From assembly GCF_041916975.1 (NCBI RefSeq), contig NZ_JAYRYK010000001.1, forward strand, positions 496,001 to 560,000: a DNA stretch of 64,000 nucleotides, written 5' to 3'. The position numbers were made by a program, and so were the translations under genes. The notes beneath the pieces were generated by a model. The model was not told the DNA's origin. It searched no databases and was given only the letters and a program-made list of their open reading frames with translations. This DNA is from Sphingosinicella sp041916975 (GTDB taxonomy: Bacteria > Pseudomonadota > Alphaproteobacteria > Sphingomonadales > Sphingomonadaceae). Shown one piece after another: positions 27,468-36,129 of the stretch (its first letter is position 1; each line of letters opens with the position of its first letter).

Positions 27468-29891
27468 ATGCGCCATTCGACTGCACTCGTTTTTGCATCC
27501 TTCATCGCGGCGTCCACGGCCAATGCGCAGGTTGTCGCGGCGGGGACGGTGACCATCTATCGCGATAGCTTCGGTGTGCCCCACGTGCAGGCCGAAACCT
27601 CGGATGCCGTGATGTTCGGCGCAGGTTACGCGATCGCACAGGATCGTCTCGCCGCGATGGAGCTGGCGCGGCACAACACGCAGGGGCGCCGCGCCGAGCT
27701 TCTGGGCGCCTCGGCGATCGAAATGGACAAGGTCATGCGCGGCCGCAAACTCTCCGATGCCGTGCTGATGCAGCGCTACCGCGCGCTCGCACCCGAACAC
27801 CGCAAGATGATCCAGGCGATGGTCGACGGCATCAACAAACGCGTCGACGAAGTGAATGCCGACCCCGGGCGTCTGACGCCGATGGAATTCATACGCTGGG
27901 GCATCAAGCCGACGCGCTGGAGCCTCGTCGAATATCTCGCCCTGATCACGGCGGCACCGCTCGGCCGCGATACCTATGAAATCCGGAATCTCGAATTCCT
28001 GAAGGACATGACGGATCGCTATGGCCGGGAAAAGGCCTGGCAGATCTTCAATGATGTCGTGCCGATCTCCGACCCGGATTCGCCGACGACCATTCCCGCG
28101 GGGGACGACCTCGCACCCGCGCGGCCTGTACCCGTGCCTGTCCTCGCCCCGGCCCAGCTTCCGCCAGGCGGCGTCACCTCCGCGGCGGCGCAAACCGCGC
28201 CGGTCGAACCGGTGAAGGGCGCGAGCCGCTGCATGGTCATAGGCCCGGAAAAGTCGGCAAGCGGGAAAGTGCTGATGCTGGAAGCCACCGCCGACGGCCC
28301 TGAAATCCATCTGCACGGCGGCGGTTTCGACAACGCGGGCTTCGGCTCGACCGGCTGGGGTGTCCCCACCATGGGCCGCGGCGCCCAGCACGGCTGGCTT
28401 CTCGTATCGGGCAGCAGCGAAGCCGGCACGGTGTTTGCCGAAAAGCTCAATCCCAAAAACCGTTACGAATATTGGCACAAAGGCGCATGGCGAAGGATGG
28501 AACGCCGGACCGAGACCTTCAAGGTCAAGGATGCCGCGTACGTCGTCCATGAGGTCGCCTGGACGATCCATGGCCCCGTGATCGCCTGGAACACCGAAAG
28601 CAACACCGCCTATTCGCAGCAGATGGGCGTTCACGGCAGGGAGCTCGACACGTGGGTCGCCTTCGCTGAAATGGGCCGCGCAAAAAGCCTGAAGGAATTC
28701 AGGGAAAAGGGCGTCGACCGTCTCGGCTGGAATCTCGGCGCCTGCTACGGCGGCGAAGATGGCACGATCGCCTATTTCGAAGCGGGTGCGCTTCCGAAGA
28801 AGGCTGCCGGCGTCGACCCACGCCTGCCGACGCCCGGCACCGGCGAATATGAATGGACCGGCTTCCTCTCTCCGCAGGAAAAGCCGCACACGATCAACCC
28901 GGCGCAGGGTTATTTCTTTTCGTGGAACAGCAAGGCGACGGGCTGGTCGCAGGAAGGCGACGGCGCGCGCATCGGCGCGACGTTCCGTACATGGCTCGGC
29001 GATCGACTGGCCAAAGCCGGTCAGTCGCTGACGCTGCTCGACATGCGCGACTTCAACGGCCAAATTTTCAACGCGCTCGGCGCGGTCGATCGCAACCAGG
29101 CCGCACCCGACTTTTTCGCCCCGTACATTCAGGAAGCGATTGGGGCGAGCAGCGACCCCGAGGTGAAGCGCGCCGGTGAATATATGCTGAGCTTCAACGG
29201 GCTCTATCAGGATCGCGATGCTGACCTGAAATACGATAATCCGGGCCTGACGCTGTATCGCGCGTGGCTGCAGGTCGCCCCGCGCATCGTGTTCGGCGAC
29301 GACATGGGCGATTGGTGGAAGAAGATCGACGCCGATCGCTACCTCACCTATCAATCGAGCCTGCTTCTGCGCGCGTTTCAGCGTGATGCCGCGGGCGCGC
29401 CGCTGGCAGTCGATTATTTCAACGGGCGTGACCGCAGCGCTGTGATGATCGACACGATCAAGGCGACCATCGCCGAGGTCGGGGAACGGTTCCCCGGCAA
29501 GGACATGGCCGAATGGAAACATCCGATCTTCTGGAAGTATTTCGACGCGTCGCTTGAAACGCCCGAGCGTCCGCAGATGGCGGAAGACGCGCCCGAGCGG
29601 CGTCTGTCCGCTGTGCTGCGGCTTGGTCCCACGATGGCGCCGCACAACGGCGGGGAAAGCTGGGTCGGGCTGATGGAAATCGGCGCGGATCGGCGTGCGC
29701 TCTATTCGGTGGTGGATGCTGGCGGCCAGAACCTGTTCATCGATCCCGACGGCAAGGGCAACCCGCACCTCACCGATCAGACGATGATGCACGAGACGAA
29801 CGAGCTCAAGAAAATCTCGCTCGTGCCCAAGGAAATCCGCAAGACTGCAGTGTCGAGCGTGACGCTCGAATACCGTCCGCAGTCCCGTTAG
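27468..29891 (+). CDS. Exported penicillin-acylase-type (S45) Ntn hydrolase
   Basis: Periplasmic N-terminal-nucleophile amidase of the penicillin G acylase/AHL acylase family, 807 aa, with a signal peptide (MRHSTALVFASFIAASTANA). The alpha chain begins with GTVTIYRDSFGVPHVQAETSDAVMFGAGYAIAQDRLAAMELARHNTQGR, the standard opening. A spacer of about 50 residues rich in Pro/Ala (about 203-250) precedes the predicted autoprocessing point before Ser253 in GASRCMVIGPEKSASGK. In most relatives the nucleophile is followed by Asn (SNAW/SNNW), while here it is Ser-Arg. The beta chain carries the FSWNSKATGW and HNGGESWVG stretches. The frame extends upstream through the M20 gene, but the ATG at 27468 with GGGGAGA is the natural start. 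It probably hydrolyses N-acyl amides ahead of uptake. Confidence 0.9.
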   Translation: MRHSTALVFASFIAASTANAQVVAAGTVTIYRDSFGVPHVQAETSDAVMFGAGYAIAQDRLAAMELARHNTQGRRAELLGASAIEMDKVMRGRKLSDAVLMQRYRALAPEHRKMIQAMVDGINKRVDEVNADPGRLTPMEFIRWGIKPTRWSLVEYLALITAAPLGRDTYEIRNLEFLKDMTDRYGREKAWQIFNDVVPISDPDSPTTIPAGDDLAPARPVPVPVLAPAQLPPGGVTSAAAQTAPVEPVKGASRCMVIGPEKSASGKVLMLEATADGPEIHLHGGGFDNAGFGSTGWGVPTMGRGAQHGWLLVSGSSEAGTVFAEKLNPKNRYEYWHKGAWRRMERRTETFKVKDAAYVVHEVAWTIHGPVIAWNTESNTAYSQQMGVHGRELDTWVAFAEMGRAKSLKEFREKGVDRLGWNLGACYGGEDGTIAYFEAGALPKKAAGVDPRLPTPGTGEYEWTGFLSPQEKPHTINPAQGYFFSWNSKATGWSQEGDGARIGATFRTWLGDRLAKAGQSLTLLDMRDFNGQIFNALGAVDRNQAAPDFFAPYIQEAIGASSDPEVKRAGEYMLSFNGLYQDRDADLKYDNPGLTLYRAWLQVAPRIVFGDDMGDWWKKIDADRYLTYQSSLLLRAFQRDAAGAPLAVDYFNGRDRSAVMIDTIKATIAEVGERFPGKDMAEWKHPIFWKYFDASLETPERPQMAEDAPERRLSAVLRLGPTMAPHNGGESWVGLMEIGADRRALYSVVDAGGQNLFIDPDGKGNPHLTDQTMMHETNELKKISLVPKEIRKTAVSSVTLEYRPQSR

Positions 29892-29908
29892 CGCGGCGGG
29901 AAGCAATC

Positions 29909-30682
29909 ATGCGGCACCCACCGACGGCAAAAACAATCCATCGGCGGACAATGCTCGGAATGATCGCGGGTTTGCCGCTCGCCGCCTGCGCGCGCCAGTC
30001 GCGCGCGCCGGGCGAATTATGGGTCGGATCATCGCCGACCGGCGTGCCGTTCAGCTTTGTCGACCCCGCGACCAACGAGCTGACAGGTGCGATGATCGAC
30101 ATCGCGAAGGCTGTCCTGCATGACGTCGGCCTCACCGGCGATTATCGCGCGGCGCCGTTCTCGGCACTTATCCCGTCACTCACGACCGACCGGATCGACA
30201 TGATCGCGGCAGCGATGCAGCGAACGCCTGATCGCGCGCGGGTCGTAGACTTCAGCACGCGGGTCTTTTCCTACGGCGGCGGCCTCGTCGTTCTCAGCGA
30301 CGACCGGGGTACGTATCCGGCCCTGTCTGCCATCCGGCACATGCGCGTCGGCGCACAGGTCGGCACACGCTTCATCGATCAGCTTCACGGAGCGGGTATC
30401 GGCCGCATCAAAACATACGATGGACTCGGTGAGATCGTGCGCGACCTCGCCAATGGACGGATCGATGCCGGATACGGCGACGCGCCGATCCTGCGTTACC
30501 AGCTTCGCGTCGGGCCGCGCCGTCTAGTGCGCATGGTCGAAGAGTTCAGGCCGCCGGTGGAGGAAGACCTCTGCCTGATCGTCGCGAAAGGCGACCCGCT
30601 GCTGCCGCGCCTCGACGCTTCCATCGTTCGGCTCCGGGAAAGCCGAATACCGGAAATTCTCCGCCATTGGGAGCTCGGCTGA
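29909..30682 (+). CDS. ABC transporter substrate-binding lipoprotein, polar amino acid type
   Basis: 257-aa family 3 extracellular solute-binding protein. A twin-basic N-terminus and lipobox (LPLAAC) suggest a lipoprotein anchored in the periplasm. The domain reads GELWVGSSPTGVPFSFVDPATNELTGAMIDIAKAVLHDVGL and then LIPSLTTDRIDMIAAAMQRTPDRARVVDFSTRVFSYGGGLVV, the usual pattern for amino-acid binding proteins. Its stop overlaps the permease start (TGATG). It lies 17 bases after the S45 hydrolase, so it probably captures the amino acid or amine released in the periplasm by that enzyme. Confidence 0.9.
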   Translation: MRHPPTAKTIHRRTMLGMIAGLPLAACARQSRAPGELWVGSSPTGVPFSFVDPATNELTGAMIDIAKAVLHDVGLTGDYRAAPFSALIPSLTTDRIDMIAAAMQRTPDRARVVDFSTRVFSYGGGLVVLSDDRGTYPALSAIRHMRVGAQVGTRFIDQLHGAGIGRIKTYDGLGEIVRDLANGRIDAGYGDAPILRYQLRVGPRRLVRMVEEFRPPVEEDLCLIVAKGDPLLPRLDASIVRLRESRIPEILRHWELG

Positions 30683-31335
30683 TGCAGGACTTCCTCATGG
30701 ACGCGGCACAGTTCCTCCCGATCCTTCTGCGCGGGCTGGGCGTCACCCTCCTGCTGACGGCCGGAGCCCTTGTCGTCAGCATCGTGCTTGGTCTCGTGTG
30801 GGTGTTGATGGGCTATTCGCGGCTGGCGTTGCTGCGCGCGATCAGCCGCACGGTCATCAACGTCATCCGCGGCATCCCGATCATCGTCCAGCTGTTCTGC
30901 ATCTACTTCGTGCTTCCCGAATGGGGCATTGATCTGCCCCCGTTTGCGGCGGGCGTGATCGGTCTCGGCCTCGCCTATTCGGTCTATCAGGCCGAAAATA
31001 TCCGCGGCGGTCTCTCTTCGGTCGACAAGGATCTGATCGAGGCAGGCACCGCGCTCGGCATGTCATGGCCGGTGCTGATGCGCCGTGTCGTGCTTCCCCT
31101 CGGCATCCCCGCGGCGCTCCCTTCGCTCGGCAATACGACGATTATGCTGCTCAAAGATTCGTCGATCGCTTCGACGATCACCATCGCCGAACTGACCCGC
31201 GCCGGGCAGCTGCTCGCCATCTCGACCTTCAAGAACGGCACCGTCTACCTGCTCATCGCCCTTCTGTACCTCGCCGCGAGTCTGCCCATGGCCGCGGGCG
31301 TGCGTGCGCTCGAGCGCCGGTTCGCGCGCGCATGA
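30682..31335 (+). CDS. Amino acid ABC transporter permease
   Basis: 217-aa inner-membrane permease of the His/Glu/Arg/opine family. N-terminal LLRGLGVTLLLTAGALVVSIVLGLVWVL is the typical family entry, followed by VIRGIPIIVQLFCIYFVLP and the EAA-loop region EAGTALGMSWPVLMRRVVLPLGIPAALPSLGNTTIMLLKDSSIAS that contacts the ATPase. About five membrane helices. There is a single permease gene, so it probably works as a homodimer. Start and stop overlap both neighbours (TGATG upstream, ATGA downstream), so the three ABC genes are tightly coupled. Confidence 0.93.
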   Translation: MQDFLMDAAQFLPILLRGLGVTLLLTAGALVVSIVLGLVWVLMGYSRLALLRAISRTVINVIRGIPIIVQLFCIYFVLPEWGIDLPPFAAGVIGLGLAYSVYQAENIRGGLSSVDKDLIEAGTALGMSWPVLMRRVVLPLGIPAALPSLGNTTIMLLKDSSIASTITIAELTRAGQLLAISTFKNGTVYLLIALLYLAASLPMAAGVRALERRFARA

Positions 31336-32057
31336 TCCGGCTCCGCAATGTCCGAAAATCCTACGGCACGCGCGAGGTGCTGCGCGATGTGAGCTTCGAT
31401 ATCGCTCCGGGCGAAGTCGCCTGCCTGATCGGTCCATCAGGCTCAGGCAAATCGACGATCCTTCGATGCATCAACGGGCTGGAAAACCATGACGCCGGAT
31501 CGATCGCGGTCGACGGCGTGCCGGTAACGCCCCGGTCGCTGCCTCAGGTCCGCTCGGCGGTCAGCATGGTCTTCCAGCGCTTCAACCTCTTTCCGCATCG
31601 CACCGCGCTTCAGAATGTCATCGAAGGGCCTGTGCATGTCCTACGCAGGCCTGTCGGCGAAGCGACCGAGCGCGCAATGTCGCTGCTCGAAAAGGTCGGC
31701 ATGGCGGACCATGCGGATGCCCTGCCCCGCCAATTGTCGGGTGGACAGCAGCAGCGCGTCGGTATTGCGCGCGCGCTCGCGATGGAGCCGCGCGCGATCC
31801 TGCTCGACGAACCCACCTCCGCGCTCGATCCCGAACGCGTGGGCGAAGTGCTCAAGGTCATGCGCGATCTCGCCGAGGGCGGGATGACGATGATTATCGT
31901 CACGCACGAAATCGCCTTCGCGCGCGAGGCTGCGGATTCGATCCTCTTCGTCGACGGCGGCACGATCGCTGAGCGCGGACCGGCCGCCGACTTCATCGCG
32001 AACCCGAAAACCGAACGGACACGGCTCTTCCTCGGCCGCGTCCGACATCTGTTGTGA
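31332..32057 (+). CDS. Amino acid ABC transporter ATP-binding protein
   Basis: 241-aa ATPase of the GlnQ/HisP class. Walker A GPSGSGKST, Q-loop MVFQRFNLFPHRTALQNV (typical of polar amino-acid importers), signature LSGGQQQRVGIARALAM, Walker B ILLDEPTSALDPE and the switch His in VTHEIAFAREAAD are all intact. It energises uptake by the preceding binding protein and permease. Confidence 0.95.
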   Translation: MIRLRNVRKSYGTREVLRDVSFDIAPGEVACLIGPSGSGKSTILRCINGLENHDAGSIAVDGVPVTPRSLPQVRSAVSMVFQRFNLFPHRTALQNVIEGPVHVLRRPVGEATERAMSLLEKVGMADHADALPRQLSGGQQQRVGIARALAMEPRAILLDEPTSALDPERVGEVLKVMRDLAEGGMTMIIVTHEIAFAREAADSILFVDGGTIAERGPAADFIANPKTERTRLFLGRVRHLL

Positions 32058-32082
32058 ACGCACATCTTTCAAGGAACCGCCA

Positions 32083-32451
32083 ATGACCGTCGCCACGATC
32101 AGCCTTTTCCGTCCGAACGACCTTCTCGCCCCCGCCGCGGCGATACCCGTCGCCGAGCCGCTCTGCGAACCGGTCTCGCAGGTGCGATCGGTTTCCATTC
32201 CGGGCGCCGGCGCCAGTCAGCACGGGGTATGGCACTGCACCCCCGGCATCTGGCGCCGACAGGTCGTTCAGGCCGAATTCTGTCACTTCCTCTCGGGCGA
32301 AGCGATCTTCCGCCCGGACAAGGGCGAACCCGTCCATATCACCGAGGGCGCCGCGGTCTATTTCCCGCCCAAGAGCAGCGGCACGTGGGAGATCCTGCGC
32401 GATAGCCAGAAGATTTTCATTGTCTTCGAAGAGGCGGAGGCAGCCCGATGA
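32083..32451 (+). CDS. Cupin domain protein (DUF861/EutQ-like)
   Basis: 122-aa single-domain cupin. Recognisable barrel stretches: GVWHCTPGIWRRQVVQAEFCHFLSGEAIFRPDKGEPVHITEGAAVYFPPKSSGTWEILRDSQKIFIVF, close to small DUF861 proteins often encoded beside amino-acid or amine catabolic oxidases. It lies between the ABC importer and the FAD oxidase and overlaps the latter by ATGA. The role is not established: possibly a metal-dependent isomerase/decarboxylase helper or a sensor. Confidence 0.82.
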   Translation: MTVATISLFRPNDLLAPAAAIPVAEPLCEPVSQVRSVSIPGAGASQHGVWHCTPGIWRRQVVQAEFCHFLSGEAIFRPDKGEPVHITEGAAVYFPPKSSGTWEILRDSQKIFIVFEEAEAAR

Positions 32452-33842
32452 CACCCACCATTTCGCCGGACACGATCGGCAGCTATTGGCTCGCGAGCTG
32501 CGACGACGATCTGACACCGCGCGCTGCGCTCGCCGGTGATGAGATCGTCGATGTGGCGATCATGGGCGGCGGTTTTTCGGGGCTCTGGACCGCCTATTTC
32601 CTGCTGCAGCGCGATCCGAACCTCTCCATCGCGATCGTCGAGCGGCAATTTTGCGGCTTCGGCGCATCGGGCCGTAACGGCGGCTGGTGCTCACCACGCT
32701 TTCCGATCAATCCCTCCGCCCTCACCCGCCGCTTTGGACACGAGATGGCCCGGTCGATGCTGCTCGCCCAGCAGGCGATGGTCGATGAGGTCGGCCGCAT
32801 CTGCGCAGAAGAGGCCATCGACGCGCATTTCAATCCGGTGGGTGTGTTGACGCTTGCCCGCAGCGCCGATCAATTGCCGTCGCTGCGAAATTCGTTCGAT
32901 GCTTATGCCAAGCTCGGCATGACAGACGGCTGCGAGATTCTGGATGCCAGCCAAGCGCAGAAGGCCGTGAACGCGACCGAGGTGCATGGTGCGTTCCGCC
33001 TGCGCGCCGGCGCGACAATTCATCCCGGCCGCCTCGTGCGCGGGCTGGCGCGCACGCTCGAGCGGCGCGGCGTGCGTATCTACGAGGGAACCAATGTGCT
33101 GCGCGCGATCGATGGTACCGCGCCCGCGCTTGTCACTTCCGGGGGGACGATCCGCGCACGGCGCGCCGTCCTGCTCGCGGGTGAGGCCTTCATGACCAGC
33201 CAGGCCGAATATCGCCGCCGGCTGATCCCCATGGCCTCGACGATCATGCTCACCGCGCCGCTCACGGCGGAGCAATGGGCTGCGGTCGGATGGAGCGGCG
33301 GCGAATGCCTCAGCTCCTATGTTCACACGACCAACTATCTCACGCGGACCGCCGATGGGCGCATTCTGTTCGGCAGTCGGGGCGCACCCTATCGCTATGG
33401 TTCGGACATGTGCGAAACGGCGCTCAGGGAGAACGCCAATTTTGGCTGGATCCGCGATCGACTCCTCGAATGGTGGCCCTCGCTCGAAAGCGTTCCCTTC
33501 ACGCATCAATGGGCCGGTTATCTCGGTATTCCGCGCGACTGGCTGCCGACCGTGCATTTCGATTCCGAACGCCGCGTTGGCCACAGCTATGGCTACACAG
33601 GTCATGGCGTCATCACGAGCGCGATTTGCGCGCGAGCGCTTGCCGGGCTTGTCGCCGGTCATGCACCGGGCGTGCACACCCCCTATGTTCGCCAGCAGGC
33701 GCCGAACTGGGAGGCCGAGCCGCTACGCTGGGCGGGCATCCGCTACGTTCAGAATGCCTTCCTGCGGATGGACCTGGCGGAAGCCGCGGGGCAGCGGCCT
33801 CCCCTGGATTCTGGTCTCGCGAAATATCTGGGCGAGCCCTGA
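32448..33842 (+). CDS. FAD-dependent amine/amino-acid oxidase (DAO family, PuuB-like)
   Basis: 464-aa flavoprotein of the D-amino-acid-oxidase fold, in the group of gamma-glutamylputrescine oxidases. VDVAIMGGGFSGLWTAYFLLQRDP is the FAD-binding Rossmann motif, FCGFGASGRNGGWCSPRFP is the conserved loop of the subgroup, and GYTGHGVITSAICARALAGLV is the C-terminal FAD contact. It probably oxidises the primary or secondary amine of the compound imported by the upstream ABC system to an aldehyde or oxo acid. It is the last gene of the plus-strand operon; its stop is two bases from the stop of the convergent S9 peptidase gene. Confidence 0.88.
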   Translation: MTPTISPDTIGSYWLASCDDDLTPRAALAGDEIVDVAIMGGGFSGLWTAYFLLQRDPNLSIAIVERQFCGFGASGRNGGWCSPRFPINPSALTRRFGHEMARSMLLAQQAMVDEVGRICAEEAIDAHFNPVGVLTLARSADQLPSLRNSFDAYAKLGMTDGCEILDASQAQKAVNATEVHGAFRLRAGATIHPGRLVRGLARTLERRGVRIYEGTNVLRAIDGTAPALVTSGGTIRARRAVLLAGEAFMTSQAEYRRRLIPMASTIMLTAPLTAEQWAAVGWSGGECLSSYVHTTNYLTRTADGRILFGSRGAPYRYGSDMCETALRENANFGWIRDRLLEWWPSLESVPFTHQWAGYLGIPRDWLPTVHFDSERRVGHSYGYTGHGVITSAICARALAGLVAGHAPGVHTPYVRQQAPNWEAEPLRWAGIRYVQNAFLRMDLAEAAGQRPPLDSGLAKYLGEP

Positions 33843-33843
33843 C

Positions 33844-35913
33844 CTATTCCGCCCCTGCCTGCAGCGCCTTTTCAAGCCCTGGAACAAACCCTGCACCGGT
33901 CTTCAAATCGACCTGTGACCCGACAAGGTCGTCGCCATAGGGTTCCGCTTTCCCGCCGAGGCACTTCGAAAGGAAATGCTCGGCGATCGCAGCGAAGGAA
34001 ATGTTACTTTCATCCTTCGCATAGACGTGCCCCTCATCACGGTAGAAGGCATAGGTCACCGGCTTGCCGCGCGCCTTCAGCGCATCGACGATCTCCTGCG
34101 ACTGATCGGGGAAAATGCGCGGATCGTTGGCGCCGTTGGTAACGAGCAGCGGCTTAGAGATCGCATCGACGCGAGAGATCGGAGACCGCCGGAGCAAATC
34201 CGCTGCACCTTCAGGCGTAGACGGATCGCCCATCCGATTGAGGAATTGCGGCTTCTGCCACGTCCACCATTCGGGCATCGAGGAGGCCAGCCGCACGAGA
34301 TTGCTGGGGCCGGCCAGGTCAACGCCACACTGGAAGACATCGGGCGTGAAGCTCAGCGATACAAGCGTCGAATATCCTCCGTAAGACAACCCCATCACCG
34401 CGACGCGATCCTTCGCCGTCACGCCTTTGTCGATCGCCCACTGCACGGCATCGAGCAGGTCGTCATGCATCGTTTCGGACCATTTCCTGTCGGCCTTCGC
34501 CATGAAGGCACTTCCGAATCCGCTCGATCCGCGAAAATTCACCGATAGAACCGCATAGCCCCTGTCCGCGAGCCAGGCGTGCTGCGGATCGAACGCCAGA
34601 TCGTCGCGCAGCCAAGGTCCACCGTGGACGAGGAGAACGAGCGGTGCGGGCTTCACGGGCATACCGTCCGCGCCGAGCTTCGCGCCCGTCGGAAGCGTAA
34701 GATAGCTCGGCAGGCTGAGCCCGTCGCGCGATGTGATGGTCACAGGCGTGCGGCGTGCGAGCGTCCGCTCATCAAGCGCCGGACGCATCGACACGAGCGG
34801 CGTCAGCGTTCGGCCCTTCCTGTCCCACCAGCTATAACGATCGGCGCGGTTCGGCACCGTTTCAAGGAGCAGCCAGCGGGCATTGTCGGGGGTTTGCCCC
34901 GCGATCCTGAACGGCCCCGCGACCGCCGCCTCAAGCGCCGCGAACTCGGCACGCATATCGTCCGACCGCACCGTCCATTCGTTCACGAGCGGATCTTCGC
35001 GCGTCGCGAGCAGTGCGCCGCTCTCCTCGTCAAAGAGCGGCTCCATGATATCGGCGCGCCGGGCTTCGGCCAGCAGCGTCTTTTTGCCGCTCGCGAGATC
35101 GATGGAAACGAGGTTCGCTTTGTCGCCGTCGCGGCTGTCGAGCATCGTGAGCCTGCCCGCCGCATCCAGTCCGAAAACCTTGGAATTGCGCAGCGAAACG
35201 AGTGGCATGGACATGAACTCGCTCGGTCCGGCGGGATCGAGGCGGAAATAGGTCCACGAACCGTCGGCATTCCCGCGAACGCCCATGCGGATGTTGAAAT
35301 CGGGATCGGCAATGACATCGATATAGTTTGGGTCGTTGCGGAACACTTCGGTGCGCTGGCCGGTCGCAAGATCGATGCGATAGATGTCGCGATACCGCGG
35401 GTCGCGGATGTTCATGCCGACGAGGATTTCGCCGGGCCGCCGCGCCGAGATTTTTACGATCTTCGTCTGCACTGCGGGGTCGGCAGTCGCGTTGATGACC
35501 GTTTGTTTCTCGAGGTTCGCGATCCAAAGCTGGCTGTGCTCTTCGCCGCCGATATCCTTCAAGATGAGGAGGAAGCGCCCGTCCGCGCTCCACTGGAATC
35601 CGTCCGGAGGCCGGCTATCGAAACGGGTCACGGGTGTCGCCGAGGCAAGATCGTCGATCGGTGCGATCCAGATGTTGAGCACGCCGTTCAGCGGGTGGAG
35701 AAACGCGAGCGCCTTTCCATCAGGGCTGATCTGCAGTTCGGAGTAGGTCGGCGATGCGAAAAGCTCATCGCGCGGAACCAGCGTCGTCTGCTGGACAGCC
35801 TCAGCGCGTGCCCAAGCTTCCGGCAAAGCGCCGGGAACAACGCCGGCGCAGATGAGCGTGGCAGCCAGCGCCGTGCGGCGAAGGCGTAGTCGCCGCAAAA
35901 CCTCGAAACCCAT
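33844..35913 (-). CDS. Exported S9 prolyl-oligopeptidase family peptidase
   Basis: 689-aa alpha/beta-hydrolase peptidase with an N-terminal beta-propeller (about residues 50-410) and a C-terminal catalytic domain. Catalytic Ser is in GLSYGGYSTL, Asp in TNGANDPRIF and His in YRDEGHVYAK; VLLVHGGPWLRDD is the oxyanion strand. The start ATG at 35913 has GGGAGC 8 bases upstream and gives a signal peptide (LRRTALAATLICAGVVPGALPEAWA), so the enzyme works in the periplasm or outside. Such enzymes release short peptides or cut acyl-aminoacyl bonds. It is divergent from a LysR gene, which may control it. An upstream ATG at 36018 would precede the signal peptide with non-hydrophobic sequence and is unlikely. 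Confidence 0.92.
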   Translation of the reverse strand: MGFEVLRRLRLRRTALAATLICAGVVPGALPEAWARAEAVQQTTLVPRDELFASPTYSELQISPDGKALAFLHPLNGVLNIWIAPIDDLASATPVTRFDSRPPDGFQWSADGRFLLILKDIGGEEHSQLWIANLEKQTVINATADPAVQTKIVKISARRPGEILVGMNIRDPRYRDIYRIDLATGQRTEVFRNDPNYIDVIADPDFNIRMGVRGNADGSWTYFRLDPAGPSEFMSMPLVSLRNSKVFGLDAAGRLTMLDSRDGDKANLVSIDLASGKKTLLAEARRADIMEPLFDEESGALLATREDPLVNEWTVRSDDMRAEFAALEAAVAGPFRIAGQTPDNARWLLLETVPNRADRYSWWDRKGRTLTPLVSMRPALDERTLARRTPVTITSRDGLSLPSYLTLPTGAKLGADGMPVKPAPLVLLVHGGPWLRDDLAFDPQHAWLADRGYAVLSVNFRGSSGFGSAFMAKADRKWSETMHDDLLDAVQWAIDKGVTAKDRVAVMGLSYGGYSTLVSLSFTPDVFQCGVDLAGPSNLVRLASSMPEWWTWQKPQFLNRMGDPSTPEGAADLLRRSPISRVDAISKPLLVTNGANDPRIFPDQSQEIVDALKARGKPVTYAFYRDEGHVYAKDESNISFAAIAEHFLSKCLGGKAEPYGDDLVGSQVDLKTGAGFVPGLEKALQAGAE

Positions 35914-36021
35914 ACCCGAAGCTCCCTGAATCAACCCCGATCCCGGCAGATGAGCGCCGGAAAAAGCGGGATGGTCCCCAATCGGCACAGATTGCCAACC
36001 GGACCCTTCCGGGGCCAATAC

Positions 36022-36038
36022 AGATTATGGATCAATCT
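36022..36038. promoter_or_regulatory. Candidate LysR box (AGATT-N7-AATCT)
   Basis: Interrupted palindrome AGATT-ATGGATC-AATCT in the 216-base region between the divergent S9 peptidase and LysR genes, about 92 bases from the LysR start and 109 from the S9 start. It contains the T-N11-A arrangement of LysR sites and is well placed for a shared regulatory region. Confidence 0.45.
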
Positions 36039-36129
36039 ATGCGTACCAGGAAGCATCGCTCCGGCGCTCGATCGTATACAAGAGGAGCCCGGAAATGGCT
36101 GCAACGGATACGATGACGGGCAGATAACG

